Positions 1-6,086 are shown, counted from the first letter of the stretch. The stretch: DNA of 8,818 nt from Acidobacteriota bacterium (GCA_003165615.1 PLWR01000084.1:210-9027), one strand, 5' to 3'. Notes: generated by a model from the sequence alone, not told the origin. A program made the numbers and translations.

Positions 1-1
1 C

Positions 2-118
2 CCCTTGGGGCTCAGGACGGGCTTTCGCTATGTGGACGAACCCACCGTCAATTCCCAAGGCGAATTGGCCGTGGCGACCTCCGGGTCACACAACCTCAGG
101 CGCCGTCCGAACGGGTGA
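2..118 (+). CDS. 3' end of an unidentified protein gene (partial)
   Basis: Reading frame 2 is open from the window edge to a TGA at 116-118 and gives 38 residues, beginning PLGLRTGFRYVDEP and ending NLRRRPNG. About 30 of the 38 codons end in G or C, the pattern of the real genes here, and this frame reads more like protein than the other two. Frame 3 is also open to about position 135, so the frame choice is not certain. The fragment is too short to assign a family. If real, the gene is convergent with the Fe-S oxidoreductase, and the hairpin cluster at 130-362 begins just after its stop. Confidence 0.4.
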   Translation, partial: PLGLRTGFRYVDEPTVNSQGELAVATSGSHNLRRRPNG

Positions 119-129
119 AGGCAATCACG

Positions 130-362
130 AGATGTAGGGGTGGGGCTCCCGACTTCGTCGGGACAGGTTGCCCTACCCGGCGTTCCGCATGGTCAATGCG
201 GAACCAGGGGGGGGCAAGCTGTCCCCCTACGTGGAAAGGCCTTACGGACATCGGGGTCCGGGAGAACGAGATTTGTGCCTTCGAGGTAGCGCAGCGCGGC
301 GGGGCCGCAACCAAAGATGTAGGGGCCAGCGGCGCTGGCCCGGGCCGAACGCCATTCGGCCC
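130..362. repeat. cluster of five hairpins with an 11-bp direct repeat
   Basis: Five near-perfect inverted repeats lie in this gap between convergent genes. They are 148-162 (CCCGAC/GTCGGG, loop TTC), 182-204 (GTTCCGCAT/ATGCGGAAC, 5-nt loop), 209-227 (GGGGGGCA/TGTCCCCC, one G-T pair), 323-341 (GGGCCAGC/GCTGGCCC, loop GGC) and 342-362 (GGGCCGAA/TTCGGCCC, 5-nt loop). The last two abut without a spacer. The 11-mer AGATGTAGGGG occurs at 130-140 and 315-325, each time just before a hairpin, so the cluster may be two units of a dispersed palindromic repeat. No T-run follows any hairpin, so a classical terminator is not supported, although the site would suit bidirectional transcript-end protection. 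Positions 228-322 hold only weaker pairings such as CGGAC/GTCCG and GCGGC/GCCGC. Confidence 0.7.
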
Positions 363-378
363 AACAAGGTGCGCGGAA

Positions 379-401
379 ATTCTTGCTAAAAAAACAAGAA
401 T
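379..401 (-). terminator. weak hairpin downstream of the Fe-S oxidoreductase gene
   Basis: ATTCTTG (379-385) pairs with CAAGAAT (395-401) around a 9-nt A-rich loop, about 35 nt beyond the stop of the minus-strand Fe-S gene. In the minus-strand transcript the U-run falls in the loop rather than after the stem, and the stem is AU-rich. It could mark the end of the transcript but is not a standard intrinsic terminator. Confidence 0.2.
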
Positions 402-436
402 CTACGGTATTGCAAGAGCAGAGGTACGCGCCTTTT

Positions 437-2440
437 TCATGCCCGAAGAGTTCCGATTCCATCAAGGTGTCCGGCAGCGCCATCCGCGGGCTTTGGCGCG
501 AGGTTCCGGGCCACGATTTCCGCGACATCCAGGATCTCGACGTCGTCGCACTTGAGGGCGTTGGCGGCGTCGCGCAGCATGATGGGGCAAAACGGGCACG
601 CCACCGCCACCGTGGTGGCCTGGGTTTGCATCAGTTCAGTGAAGCGCCGCTGATTGACGCGCTCCTTACCCTGCTCGCGAGTGTCATCGGCCACAAAAAG
701 CTGCGCCCCGCCCGCTCCGCAGCATTGCGTGTTCTGGCCATGATGCGTGGCTTCGGTTATCACAATCCCCGCGGCCTGCAGGATCTCCCGCGGCGCCTTG
801 GTAATCCCGCGTCCCCGCGCCAGATAGCAGGGGTCATGGTAGGCGGCCTTCACACTCGCGGATTTCATCGAAAGCTTGGGCAAAATCTTTTCAATGAATT
901 CCGTGTGGTGCTTGACCTCGATTCCAAGCTGCGCGTAGGAATCGATTTGGCGGTAATCCTTATCCAGCATCGTGGTGCAATGGGGGCAGCAGGTGACGAT
1001 CTTTTTGACGCGCGCGGATTCGAAGGACTCCACCAGCTTTCCGGAAAGCTCCATGAAAAGGTATTCGTTCCCGGCCCGCCGCGCCGGCTCGCCGCAACAG
1101 GTTTCACGCGCCAGCACTCCCCAGAAAACGCCTGCGGCATCCAGAATCTGCCGCATGGCCTGAGCGACGGCCTGCCCATGCGGATCGAAACTCAATCCGC
1201 AACCCAGCCAGAAGAGCCATTCCTGCGTGCCGTCGAAAATCGGAAACTGCTTCGACTCGATCAGTTTTTGCCGCGTGTCGTGGGCGATGCCCCAGGGATT
1301 GTGGGGAGCGCGCTCCATGGTGGTAAAGAGTTGGCTGACCCGGTCGTTGGAAATGCGTCCCTCACTGGCGAGCCCGCGCCGGAGGTCGAGGATTTTCCTG
1401 CCCACATGCTCGACGCCCACCGGACACACATACTCGCAGGCGCCACAGGAATAGCACTGGAACAGGTCTTCCTCAGTCACGAAGGCGTTGCCCTGCTTCT
1501 TTTCCTCCACCGTTCCGGCCACCACATCGCCGCCCGACAGCAGGCCTTGGCGCAGGTCCAGGATGATTTCTTTGGGGCTCAGCGTTCCACCCGAGAGGTT
1601 GGCGGGGCAAGCGTCCGTGCAACGGCCGCACTCAACGCAGGCATCAACATCCAGAACATCCTTGCGCCCGAGGTCCTTAAAGCGAATCATCCCCAGGTCG
1701 TCACCCTCTTCCTGAAGCGCGCGCATGGAGCTAGTGGTTTCCGGGCGAAAGAAAATCGTGACCGGGGCAAGCACCAGGTGCAGGTGCTTGGAGATGGGAA
1801 TGACCACCAGCAACGCAAAGAACGCCAGGGTGTGGAGCCACCAGTTCACTTTCCAGGCAGCGCCGCCAACAGGTAAGAGCTGCCAGCCCAGAAGGTAGGT
1901 GACCATGAGCGCTGAAATCAAAAAGGCGACGGCGGCGGAGGTGGGCGAGAGCTTCCCCAGGGCCTTGGGCCTTAAGACAAATCGCCGGAACGACAGGCCA
2001 ATTATTCCCACCAGGACCGCAACGGCCCATACGGCGACAAACGCGCCGTACCAGGTCCGCTCTCCGGTGGCCTTATCAAGTCCGCGCAATCCCAGCAGCA
2101 TATGGTTGGCGCTGACCCATGCGAAGGCGAAGAATCCCCACAAGACGAAGGCGTGGAGAAGGCCGACCACAGGCCGGTCGCGCACCACGCGATATTGCAG
2201 AACGACCTCGACAAAAACCCGCCAGAGGCGTTTCGGAATATGGTCGTGAGGAAGATCACCGTGCTTCGGAAATACTGAAAAAAGGCGGCGGTTGACGGTC
2301 CGGAAAAAGAGCCCAACACTTCCCAGGGCGATTACAATAAAAACCGCTTGCGCCAAGCCGCCCAGGAAGAAGGCGGCACACGCCGCAAGCGCGATGAATG
2401 CAATGATCCGGGAATTATGATTGATTGATTTCAGGTCCAT
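437..2440 (-). CDS. membrane (Fe-S) oxidoreductase with cytochrome b-like, 4Fe-4S and two CCG domains
   Basis: The 667-residue protein probably moves electrons between a soluble donor and the quinone pool at the inner membrane. The N-terminal part (about 12-230) has five or six hydrophobic helices resembling NarI/HdrE/DsrM subunits. H96, H113, H203, H219 and H221 are candidate heme b ligands. Next come two 4Fe-4S motifs, CVECGRCTDACP (C268, C271, C274, C278) and CYSCGACEYVCP (C329, C332, C335, C339). Two cysteine-rich CCG (DUF224) domains follow: C414, CCG 448-450 and CPHC 485-488, then C538, CCG 573-575 and CPFC 615-618. All key cysteines are present. The order matches the fused HdrE/HdrD-type proteins often linked to electron-transfer flavoprotein, as in ETF:menaquinone oxidoreductases, but no etf gene is visible here. 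GAGG lies 6 nt before the ATG and supports the start. No convincing promoter was found in the 331-nt gap upstream. The exact electron donor is unknown. Confidence 0.93.
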   Translation of the reverse strand: MDLKSINHNSRIIAFIALAACAAFFLGGLAQAVFIVIALGSVGLFFRTVNRRLFSVFPKHGDLPHDHIPKRLWRVFVEVVLQYRVVRDRPVVGLLHAFVLWGFFAFAWVSANHMLLGLRGLDKATGERTWYGAFVAVWAVAVLVGIIGLSFRRFVLRPKALGKLSPTSAAVAFLISALMVTYLLGWQLLPVGGAAWKVNWWLHTLAFFALLVVIPISKHLHLVLAPVTIFFRPETTSSMRALQEEGDDLGMIRFKDLGRKDVLDVDACVECGRCTDACPANLSGGTLSPKEIILDLRQGLLSGGDVVAGTVEEKKQGNAFVTEEDLFQCYSCGACEYVCPVGVEHVGRKILDLRRGLASEGRISNDRVSQLFTTMERAPHNPWGIAHDTRQKLIESKQFPIFDGTQEWLFWLGCGLSFDPHGQAVAQAMRQILDAAGVFWGVLARETCCGEPARRAGNEYLFMELSGKLVESFESARVKKIVTCCPHCTTMLDKDYRQIDSYAQLGIEVKHHTEFIEKILPKLSMKSASVKAAYHDPCYLARGRGITKAPREILQAAGIVITEATHHGQNTQCCGAGGAQLFVADDTREQGKERVNQRRFTELMQTQATTVAVACPFCPIMLRDAANALKCDDVEILDVAEIVARNLAPKPADGAAGHLDGIGTLRA

Positions 2441-2503
2441 TAATTACCTCATGAGGTTTGGAAGGGCGGAGCTGAAGAGGTTGCGGAATAACGCTCCAAT
2501 GCC

Positions 2504-2634
2504 GTCATCCTGAGCGGAGCGAAGGACCCCTGTATTTGAATTTTCAAGCAAATACAGAGGTCCTTCCTTCGCGATGCTCAGGACCGGCTTCGCCTCCTCA
2601 GGATGACAGTGTGAGGTTTTTTTCCGCAGCCTGT
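2504..2634. repeat. large palindromic intergenic element, copy 1
   Basis: The outer arms GTCATCCTGAG (2504-2514) and CTCAGGATGAC (2597-2607) enclose an inner hairpin. In that hairpin GAAGGACC (2521-2528) plus CTGTATTTG (2530-2538) pair with CAAATACAG (2549-2557) plus GGTCCTTC (2559-2566), giving 17 pairs with one mismatch and a 10-nt loop. A T-run and CCGCAGCCTGT follow at 2617-2633. The right half matches the element at 5372-5450 in order: CAAATACAG, a TTC-rich block, CTCAG(A/G)ATGACAGT and TTTTTCCGCAGCCTGT. Shared sequence at two unrelated sites identifies a dispersed repeat. Its location upstream of the Fe-S gene separates that gene from the YfgM-like gene. No coding capacity is seen, so it is not an autonomous element. 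The rest of 2441-2771 shows nothing clear. Confidence 0.8.
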
Positions 2635-2771
2635 GAAGCCCTGTCCTTCCGGTATGATTTAAACTCCCTCAAGAAAATTGTAAGGATTCGGGCCACCCTT
2701 GGCCGGCCGGCTCTGCGGACGCCGATATTGGGTTGGGGCAAGGGGGTAACTTGAGATCTGCGCCCGGCGCA

Positions 2772-3500
2772 TCAGGGCGTGAGGCTGGCAATGTCCTGCT
2801 TGACGGCCTGCGTCACCGTGGTGTTGGAGGCGAACTCCTTCTCCACCCGCTCATAGATCTGGCGCGCCTGAGCCGGCTGCGACTCACGATAAGCGTCCGC
2901 CATAGCCAGCAGCGCGCTCGCCTTGGGCACGGTGATCGTGGGATGATCGGCCAACTCCTGATAAAGCTTGGCCGCCTGCGGCGTCTTACCGGAATTCACC
3001 AACTCACCCGCCAGGGCGAATTTCGCCATGGCGGCGACTTCCGCGTCGTGGTCCTGGCTGGCTTCCGTCAATGTCAGAATCGCCCCCGCGTGGTCACCCA
3101 GGAGCGCCTGGCATACACCCGCCTGGTAGCGTGCAATCGCCACCGCTTTCGGATGCGGGAGCATCTTGTACCTATCTAAAATGGCATCGAATTGCTGAAG
3201 AGCTTTGTTGTATTTCTCCTGCGCTGTGGCGTAGGTGGCCCCGCCAGGTCCGGCTTGGCCGGGCGTCGGCGGCCCCACGGAGGCGCGGAACGTCGCGAGC
3301 GCTTCGCCCAAATCGGCGTTGGCGGCGGCTTCCTGGCGGTCGGTGTAGTATTTCAGGCCGCTGGCCAGCCCCAATACAACCACCACGATGATCGCTATAT
3401 TCAGGATTTCCTTGTAGTGCTGCTTAAAGTATTCTTCGAATTGTACGAGCGTGTCCTTAAATTCGTCATGTTTCAATTGATGGCGGTGCTGACGGTCCAC
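2772..3500 (-). CDS. YfgM-like membrane-anchored tetratricopeptide repeat protein
   Basis: The 242-residue protein has a short basic cytoplasmic N-terminus, one transmembrane helix at about 34-50 (EILNIAIIVVVVLGLASGLK), and a soluble domain of TPR-like helix pairs over about 92-225. That layout matches YfgM/TPR_21 proteins, which in proteobacteria sit in the periplasm next to the SecYEG translocon and work with chaperones such as PpiD. The segment at 75-90 is rich in Gly and Pro and probably links the membrane anchor to the repeats. The start is GTG (3498-3500): GGAAGGAG lies 7 nt upstream and a promoter ends about 35 nt before it. No in-frame ATG falls earlier than the TM helix. There are no catalytic residues, so the role is scaffolding or chaperoning by family analogy. 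A TGCGC/GCGCA mini-hairpin overlaps the stop but lacks a T-run. Confidence 0.85.
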   Translation of the reverse strand: MDRQHRHQLKHDEFKDTLVQFEEYFKQHYKEILNIAIIVVVVLGLASGLKYYTDRQEAAANADLGEALATFRASVGPPTPGQAGPGGATYATAQEKYNKALQQFDAILDRYKMLPHPKAVAIARYQAGVCQALLGDHAGAILTLTEASQDHDAEVAAMAKFALAGELVNSGKTPQAAKLYQELADHPTITVPKASALLAMADAYRESQPAQARQIYERVEKEFASNTTVTQAVKQDIASLTP

Positions 3501-3507
3501 AGGCTGG

Positions 3508-3515
3508 CTCCTTCC
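3508..3515 (-). promoter_or_regulatory. ribosome binding site of the YfgM-like gene
   Basis: On the minus strand this reads GGAAGGAG, 7 nt before the GTG at 3500-3498. It decides the choice of a GTG start for the TPR protein. Confidence 0.75.
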
Positions 3516-3533
3516 GAAACGCTGATCCCTGTC

Positions 3534-3562
3534 ATCTTAGCAACCCGGCCGAAGGTCGTCAA
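3534..3562 (-). promoter_or_regulatory. sigma70-type promoter of the YfgM-like gene
   Basis: On the minus strand, -35 TTGACG (3562-3557), a 17-nt spacer and -10 TAAGAT (3539-3534) are preceded by an extended TGC. Transcription should start near 3527, leaving a leader of about 27 nt that contains the strong RBS. Confidence 0.65.
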
Positions 3563-3645
3563 TTGCTGCATGAGATTCCGCCCAGGGTATTCCCCCGCTG
3601 GGCAAGTTCCTCCAAGAAGGTTAGCTGGCGCACGTCGACGGCCAT
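3559..3645 (-). other. short protein-like reading frame, possible gene remnant
   Basis: An ATG at 3645-3643 opens 28 codons ending in TGA at 3561-3559, beginning MAVDVRQLTFLEELAQRG. The frame stays open 20 codons further upstream, reading EVLHFEPTNNGRP and onward, to an in-frame TGA at 3706-3708. Codons are GC-rich at position 3 and the composition looks like protein. There is no ribosome binding site, and its stop lies inside the -35 box of the YfgM-like promoter. The opposite strand also carries a 28-codon frame here (3644-3730, MFKIAQRSGRPLFVG and onward), so both cannot be real. I do not recognise either. A decayed gene or a conserved non-coding repeat are both possible. Confidence 0.2.
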
Positions 3646-3770
3646 GTTTAAAATCGCCCAGAGGTCAGGCCGTCCATTATTCGTCGGTTCGAAGTGTAAG
3701 ACTTCTCAGGAGTATTGGGTGTCAGCTTGATCCGGCTGGAAAGCACTGGTGGGTATGCGAGGTGAAAGAG

Positions 3771-3808
3771 CCCAAAAATAAAATGAGGGGGAAGTGTTCT
3801 CCCCCCTC
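3771..3808 (-). terminator. intrinsic terminator reading leftwards, without an annotated gene upstream
   Basis: On the minus strand, GAGGGGG (3808-3802) pairs with CCCCCTC (3791-3785) around a 10-nt loop and is followed directly by ATTTTATTTTTGGG. This is a typical Rho-independent terminator. It lies upstream of the YfgM-like promoter, and the next gene to the right (CpsB-like) is on the plus strand, so it must end a separate minus-strand transcript starting between about 3810 and 4300. Confidence 0.7.
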
Positions 3809-4010
3809 CAAGCGTCGGGTCTTGGGTCTAAACTCCGGACCGTCGCTGGCTACCCTCTAGGTTTGTCCGACCACGGCCCGCTCGCCTATAGAGCAAGCTG
3901 GGGTCCAATTAAATTCCGATTTAATTTATCCCGGAACTAACGCTAACTCCTTAAGATTAAGCAGTTACAGGTCGTTAGCTTCCGCCGAGGAAATTTGGCA
4001 AACGCCAAGA
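3774..4010 (-). ncRNA. candidate structured small RNA
   Basis: Before the terminator the minus strand can form several stems (listed by plus coordinates): 3808-3812/3821-3825 (CCAAG/CTTGG), 3836-3840/3865-3869 (CGGAC/GTCCG), 3880-3885/3893-3898, 3907-3914/3919-3926 (8 bp, 4-nt loop), 3944-3954/3957-3967 inside 3937-3942/3973-3978, and 3995-3999/4004-4008. The stem at 3880-3898 needs a U-G wobble on the minus strand but would be a C-A mismatch on the plus strand, which favours a minus-strand RNA. There is no good protein frame, and both neighbours have their own promoters elsewhere. I could not match it to tmRNA, RNase P, SRP or 6S RNA landmarks. The 5' end and promoter are unknown; weak -10-like AT stretches lie at about 4020-4050. 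It may be an unlisted Acidobacteriota RNA. Confidence 0.35.
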
Positions 4011-4109
4011 TGCTATCGATTTCTATATTTGAAATCCCAAATACAGAATTTTACATAACGCGCTGGCCCAATATTGACCATAAAGTCTGCTATCCACAAA
4101 CTATACATG

Positions 4110-4140
4110 TTGACGAATGTGTCCGCTGGCATGCTATCCT
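4110..4140 (+). promoter_or_regulatory. promoter of the CpsB-like phosphatase gene
   Basis: TTGACG (4110-4115) and TATCCT (4135-4140) are separated by 19 nt, and TGC just before the -10 makes it an extended -10. The spacer is longer than ideal. The expected start near 4147 gives a leader of about 145 nt with short stems (CCCC/GGGG at 4154-4171 and CCGGG/CCCGG at about 4248-4262). Confidence 0.45.
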
Positions 4141-4292
4141 GATATCTTAAAAGCCCCCTCCGGTTCTGGGGTAAGATTTCGCGTCGGGCCCCCGGGACCT
4201 TCAGTGCGGGTTCACCGTTGCGCAAGGGAGTTTCCGTGCCGATCCGGCCGGGAACGCCCCGGAGATTGCAGTCGTAATTCCCGTGCCCAGAT

Positions 4293-5075
4293 ATGATTGA
4301 TATTCATTCCCATCCTTTACCTGGCGTTGACGATGGCGCAAGGACTTTTGAGGTGGCTGTCGAGATGTGTCGCATCTCGGCGCAGGATGGCGTGACCCAT
4401 CTGGTGGCGACGCCCCACAGTAATTACACCTACACATTCGACCCTGACCTTAACCGGCAATTGCTTGCCGAGCTCCAGGAAAAAATTGGCGATAAACCCA
4501 AGCTCCTGCTGGGGTGTGATTTTCATCTTTCCTACGACAACATCCAAGTCTGCGCGCAGAATTCCAGAGATTTCACCATCAATCAAACCTCTTACCTGCT
4601 GGTGGAACTTCCCGACCAGTTCATTCCTGACCACGTCAGCCGGGTGTATTACGAAATCCAGGTCGCCGGGCTTAAACCGATCATTACCCACCCGGAGCGG
4701 AACGCCCTGCTTCAACGCAAACCGGAGTTGCTTACCGACTGGGTTTCGAGCGGATGCCTGGTGCAAGTCACGGCCCAATCCTACACGGGCGGGTTTGGCG
4801 CAAGAACGCGCAAGTTTTCTGAGAAGCTGCTCGACAGTGGATTGGTCCACTTCTTTGCCAGTGATGCCCACGATGTAAAGAGGCGGCCGCCAATTCTCTC
4901 CCGCTGCTACGAAAAGGTGGCAAAAGAGAAAGGCAAAGAAGTCGCCGACCTGTTATTGCAAAAGAACCCGGAAGCGGTCATCAAAGGGCTCCCCTTGCCG
5001 CCCCAGCCGGATTGGACCGACAGTGACGGCGTGGGGAAGAAGCGAAGCTGGTTCTCCTTCCTATTGGGCCGGTGA
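4293..5075 (+). CDS. CpsB/CapC-family PHP-domain protein-tyrosine phosphatase
   Basis: The 260-residue cytoplasmic phosphatase should remove phosphate from tyrosines of a bacterial tyrosine kinase (CpsD/Wzc C-terminal type), setting exopolysaccharide or capsule chain synthesis. It uses a metal cluster, usually manganese. Visible PHP motifs are D3-I-H5-S-H7 at the N-terminus, LPGVDDGA (9-16), ATPH with H42, GCDFHL with D76, THPER with H133, and SDAH with D191 and H193. Relatives usually have Glu where D76 stands, as in the GAE motif of CpsB; Asp is a conservative change. The length is normal for the family (about 240-260). The start is fixed by the canonical MIDIHSH and an in-frame stop (4275-4277) just upstream, although no clear Shine-Dalgarno is present. 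No kinase or polysaccharide gene is in the window. The C-terminal tail (about 235-260) is charged and probably flexible. Confidence 0.92.
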   Translation: MIDIHSHPLPGVDDGARTFEVAVEMCRISAQDGVTHLVATPHSNYTYTFDPDLNRQLLAELQEKIGDKPKLLLGCDFHLSYDNIQVCAQNSRDFTINQTSYLLVELPDQFIPDHVSRVYYEIQVAGLKPIITHPERNALLQRKPELLTDWVSSGCLVQVTAQSYTGGFGARTRKFSEKLLDSGLVHFFASDAHDVKRRPPILSRCYEKVAKEKGKEVADLLLQKNPEAVIKGLPLPPQPDWTDSDGVGKKRSWFSFLLGR

Positions 5076-5099
5076 GGAGGCGGCCACACGGCCAGACCC

Positions 5100-5369
5100 T
5101 TATTTCATCTCCACATCGTAGGTCCTCCCGGAAAATTCCAAACGCACACGCCTTTCGGCGGGGATCGTCTCCACCAAGCGGAACGGCTCATCCAAACCGC
5201 TGGTAATCAGCACTCCGCCCAGCCAGGGGAGCTCAACTCCGGTCCAGTCGAGCGCAAGGGCCACCATGGGAAACTTCACTCCGTATTCCGGGGAGAACCA
5301 CCCGGGAAATTGTGGGTGATCCCCGCGGGAGACGGAGGCCAGCGGTTGCGCGCTGGCAACGGAAATCAC
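5100..5369 (-). pseudogene. 5'-truncated secreted protein gene of unknown function
   Basis: An 89-codon frame runs from a GTG at 5369 to a stop at 5100. It contains SVASAQPLASVSRG, then a protein-like stretch ending FSGRTYDVEMK. The segment ISVFAVISVASAQ, which starts before the GTG, looks like the end of a signal peptide with an A-S-A cleavage site. Upstream the frame enters the palindromic repeat and meets TGA at 5412-5414 with no ATG, GTG or TTG start and no RBS. The charged N-region and start codon of a signal peptide are therefore missing, and the break coincides with the repeat edge at 5372. The remaining body shows no family I recognise. It could still be expressed from the GTG, but without a working signal. 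The stop is 24 nt from the convergent phosphatase gene. Confidence 0.45.
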
Positions 5370-5371
5370 CG

Positions 5372-5450
5372 CAAATACAGAGATTCTTCGTCGGTCGCCG
5401 CGGCGACCTCCTCAGAATGACAGTACCAATGAGTTTTTCCGCAGCCTGTT
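5372..5450. repeat. palindromic intergenic element, copy 2 (half-element)
   Basis: It shares with 2549-2633 the ordered blocks CAAATACAGAG, TTCTTCG or similar, CTCAG(A/G)ATGACAGT and TTTTTCCGCAGCCTGT. The centre differs and is a perfect 16-bp palindrome, GGTCGCCGCGGCGACC (5394-5409). It lacks the left inverted arm of copy 1. It sits immediately downstream of the thioredoxin-like gene and at the broken 5' end of the remnant gene. No T-run follows the palindrome in the minus direction, so termination is not evident. Confidence 0.75.
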
Positions 5451-5490
5451 TAGTCCGCCGCCAGGTCATTGGGTCGCCACAAAATTGCTT

Positions 5491-6036
5491 CTAACTCGGC
5501 TTTTCAAGATTAAGCCAGTGCCGAGGGGGTTGCGCCCATTTGGTCAAGAACGCATCGATTTTCCCGGCATTGTATTTCTTCCCGTGCTCAAACCCGCGGG
5601 TGGGTTGCGAATGCAGGAGGACGCCCTTGGAATCCAGGACAAAAAAATGCGGGTAGTCGGCGATCTTAGGATAATGAGAGAGGAAAGTTTCGTTGGGGTT
5701 CTCCTTGCTGTAGTTGACCTTCAAGGTTACATAATTGGTGTCGCGTGCCTTCCGGAGCTGGGGGTGCCTGTCAAATGTTTCGTCCATGATGTTGCAATAG
5801 ACGCACCAGTCGCCGCCAACCTCCAGTAAAATCCGTTTATTGGTTTTGGTGGCTAGAGCAATAGTGTCCTGAAGATCCTTCGCAGGGTCTCGCGACGCGT
5901 CATAGGTGGCGGCCGCTTTGTTGGTTGGGCCTGACGGCGGAGTCTTATTGCCGTGTTTCGCACTCGCCGAGAGCGTGAGCATCAGACAGATCGCAAGCGC
6001 CGCAGTCGATTTCACTGTCAACCTTGATCCTGGCAT
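5491..6036 (-). CDS. exported thioredoxin-fold protein (CVYC active site)
   Basis: The 181-residue protein starts with a signal peptide (MPGSRLTVKS, hydrophobic 11-22, A-S-A before residue 27), so it should act outside the cytoplasm. The thioredoxin fold spans about 50-170: GGDWCVYCNIMDETF gives the redox pair C78 and C81, and YPHFFVLD carries the cis-proline P129. The DWCxxC-IMDE layout resembles thioredoxin_7/DsbD-gamma-like proteins and suggests disulfide reduction or thiol repair; the substrate is unknown. The frame is open to an ATG at 6132, but the ATG at 6036 is chosen because AAGGAGG lies 7 nt before it, the signal peptide begins there, and a promoter at 6087-6116 would place the longer start outside the transcript. 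It lies 166 bp downstream of the response regulator on the same strand and may also receive read-through. Confidence 0.88.
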   Translation of the reverse strand: MPGSRLTVKSTAALAICLMLTLSASAKHGNKTPPSGPTNKAAATYDASRDPAKDLQDTIALATKTNKRILLEVGGDWCVYCNIMDETFDRHPQLRKARDTNYVTLKVNYSKENPNETFLSHYPKIADYPHFFVLDSKGVLLHSQPTRGFEHGKKYNAGKIDAFLTKWAQPPRHWLNLEKPS

Positions 6037-6043
6037 CAAGAAG

Positions 6044-6050
6044 CCTCCTT
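6044..6050 (-). promoter_or_regulatory. ribosome binding site deciding the thioredoxin-like start
   Basis: On the minus strand this reads AAGGAGG, 7 nt before the ATG at 6036-6034. It is a near-perfect Shine-Dalgarno and rules in favour of the shorter 181-residue protein. Confidence 0.85.
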
Positions 6051-6086
6051 GGGTGAGAGCCTTTAGGACTTCCACCCCGTGCGCGA

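Noticed and set aside
130..362. CRISPR array
   Set aside because: Only one short 11-bp repeat pair is present and the hairpins differ in sequence, without regular repeat-spacer spacing.
383..1876. 497-codon plus-strand open frame opposite the Fe-S gene
   Set aside because: It mirrors a gene with fully conserved cysteine motifs on the other strand; its own translation is low in recognisable motifs and rich in His, Arg and Gly, typical of a high-GC shadow.
3192..3860. 222-codon plus-strand open frame
   Set aside because: It starts inside the TPR gene on the other strand and runs through its promoter and the minus-strand terminator; the composition is not protein-like after about codon 100.
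4013..4225. 70-codon minus-strand open frame upstream of the phosphatase gene
   Set aside because: It overlaps the phosphatase promoter, has no RBS and no recognisable composition.
3501..4292. tRNA, tmRNA, RNase P RNA, SRP RNA or 6S RNA in the long intergenic region
   Set aside because: I searched both strands for T-arm patterns and the conserved core sequences of these RNAs by eye and found none; a covariance search is still needed.
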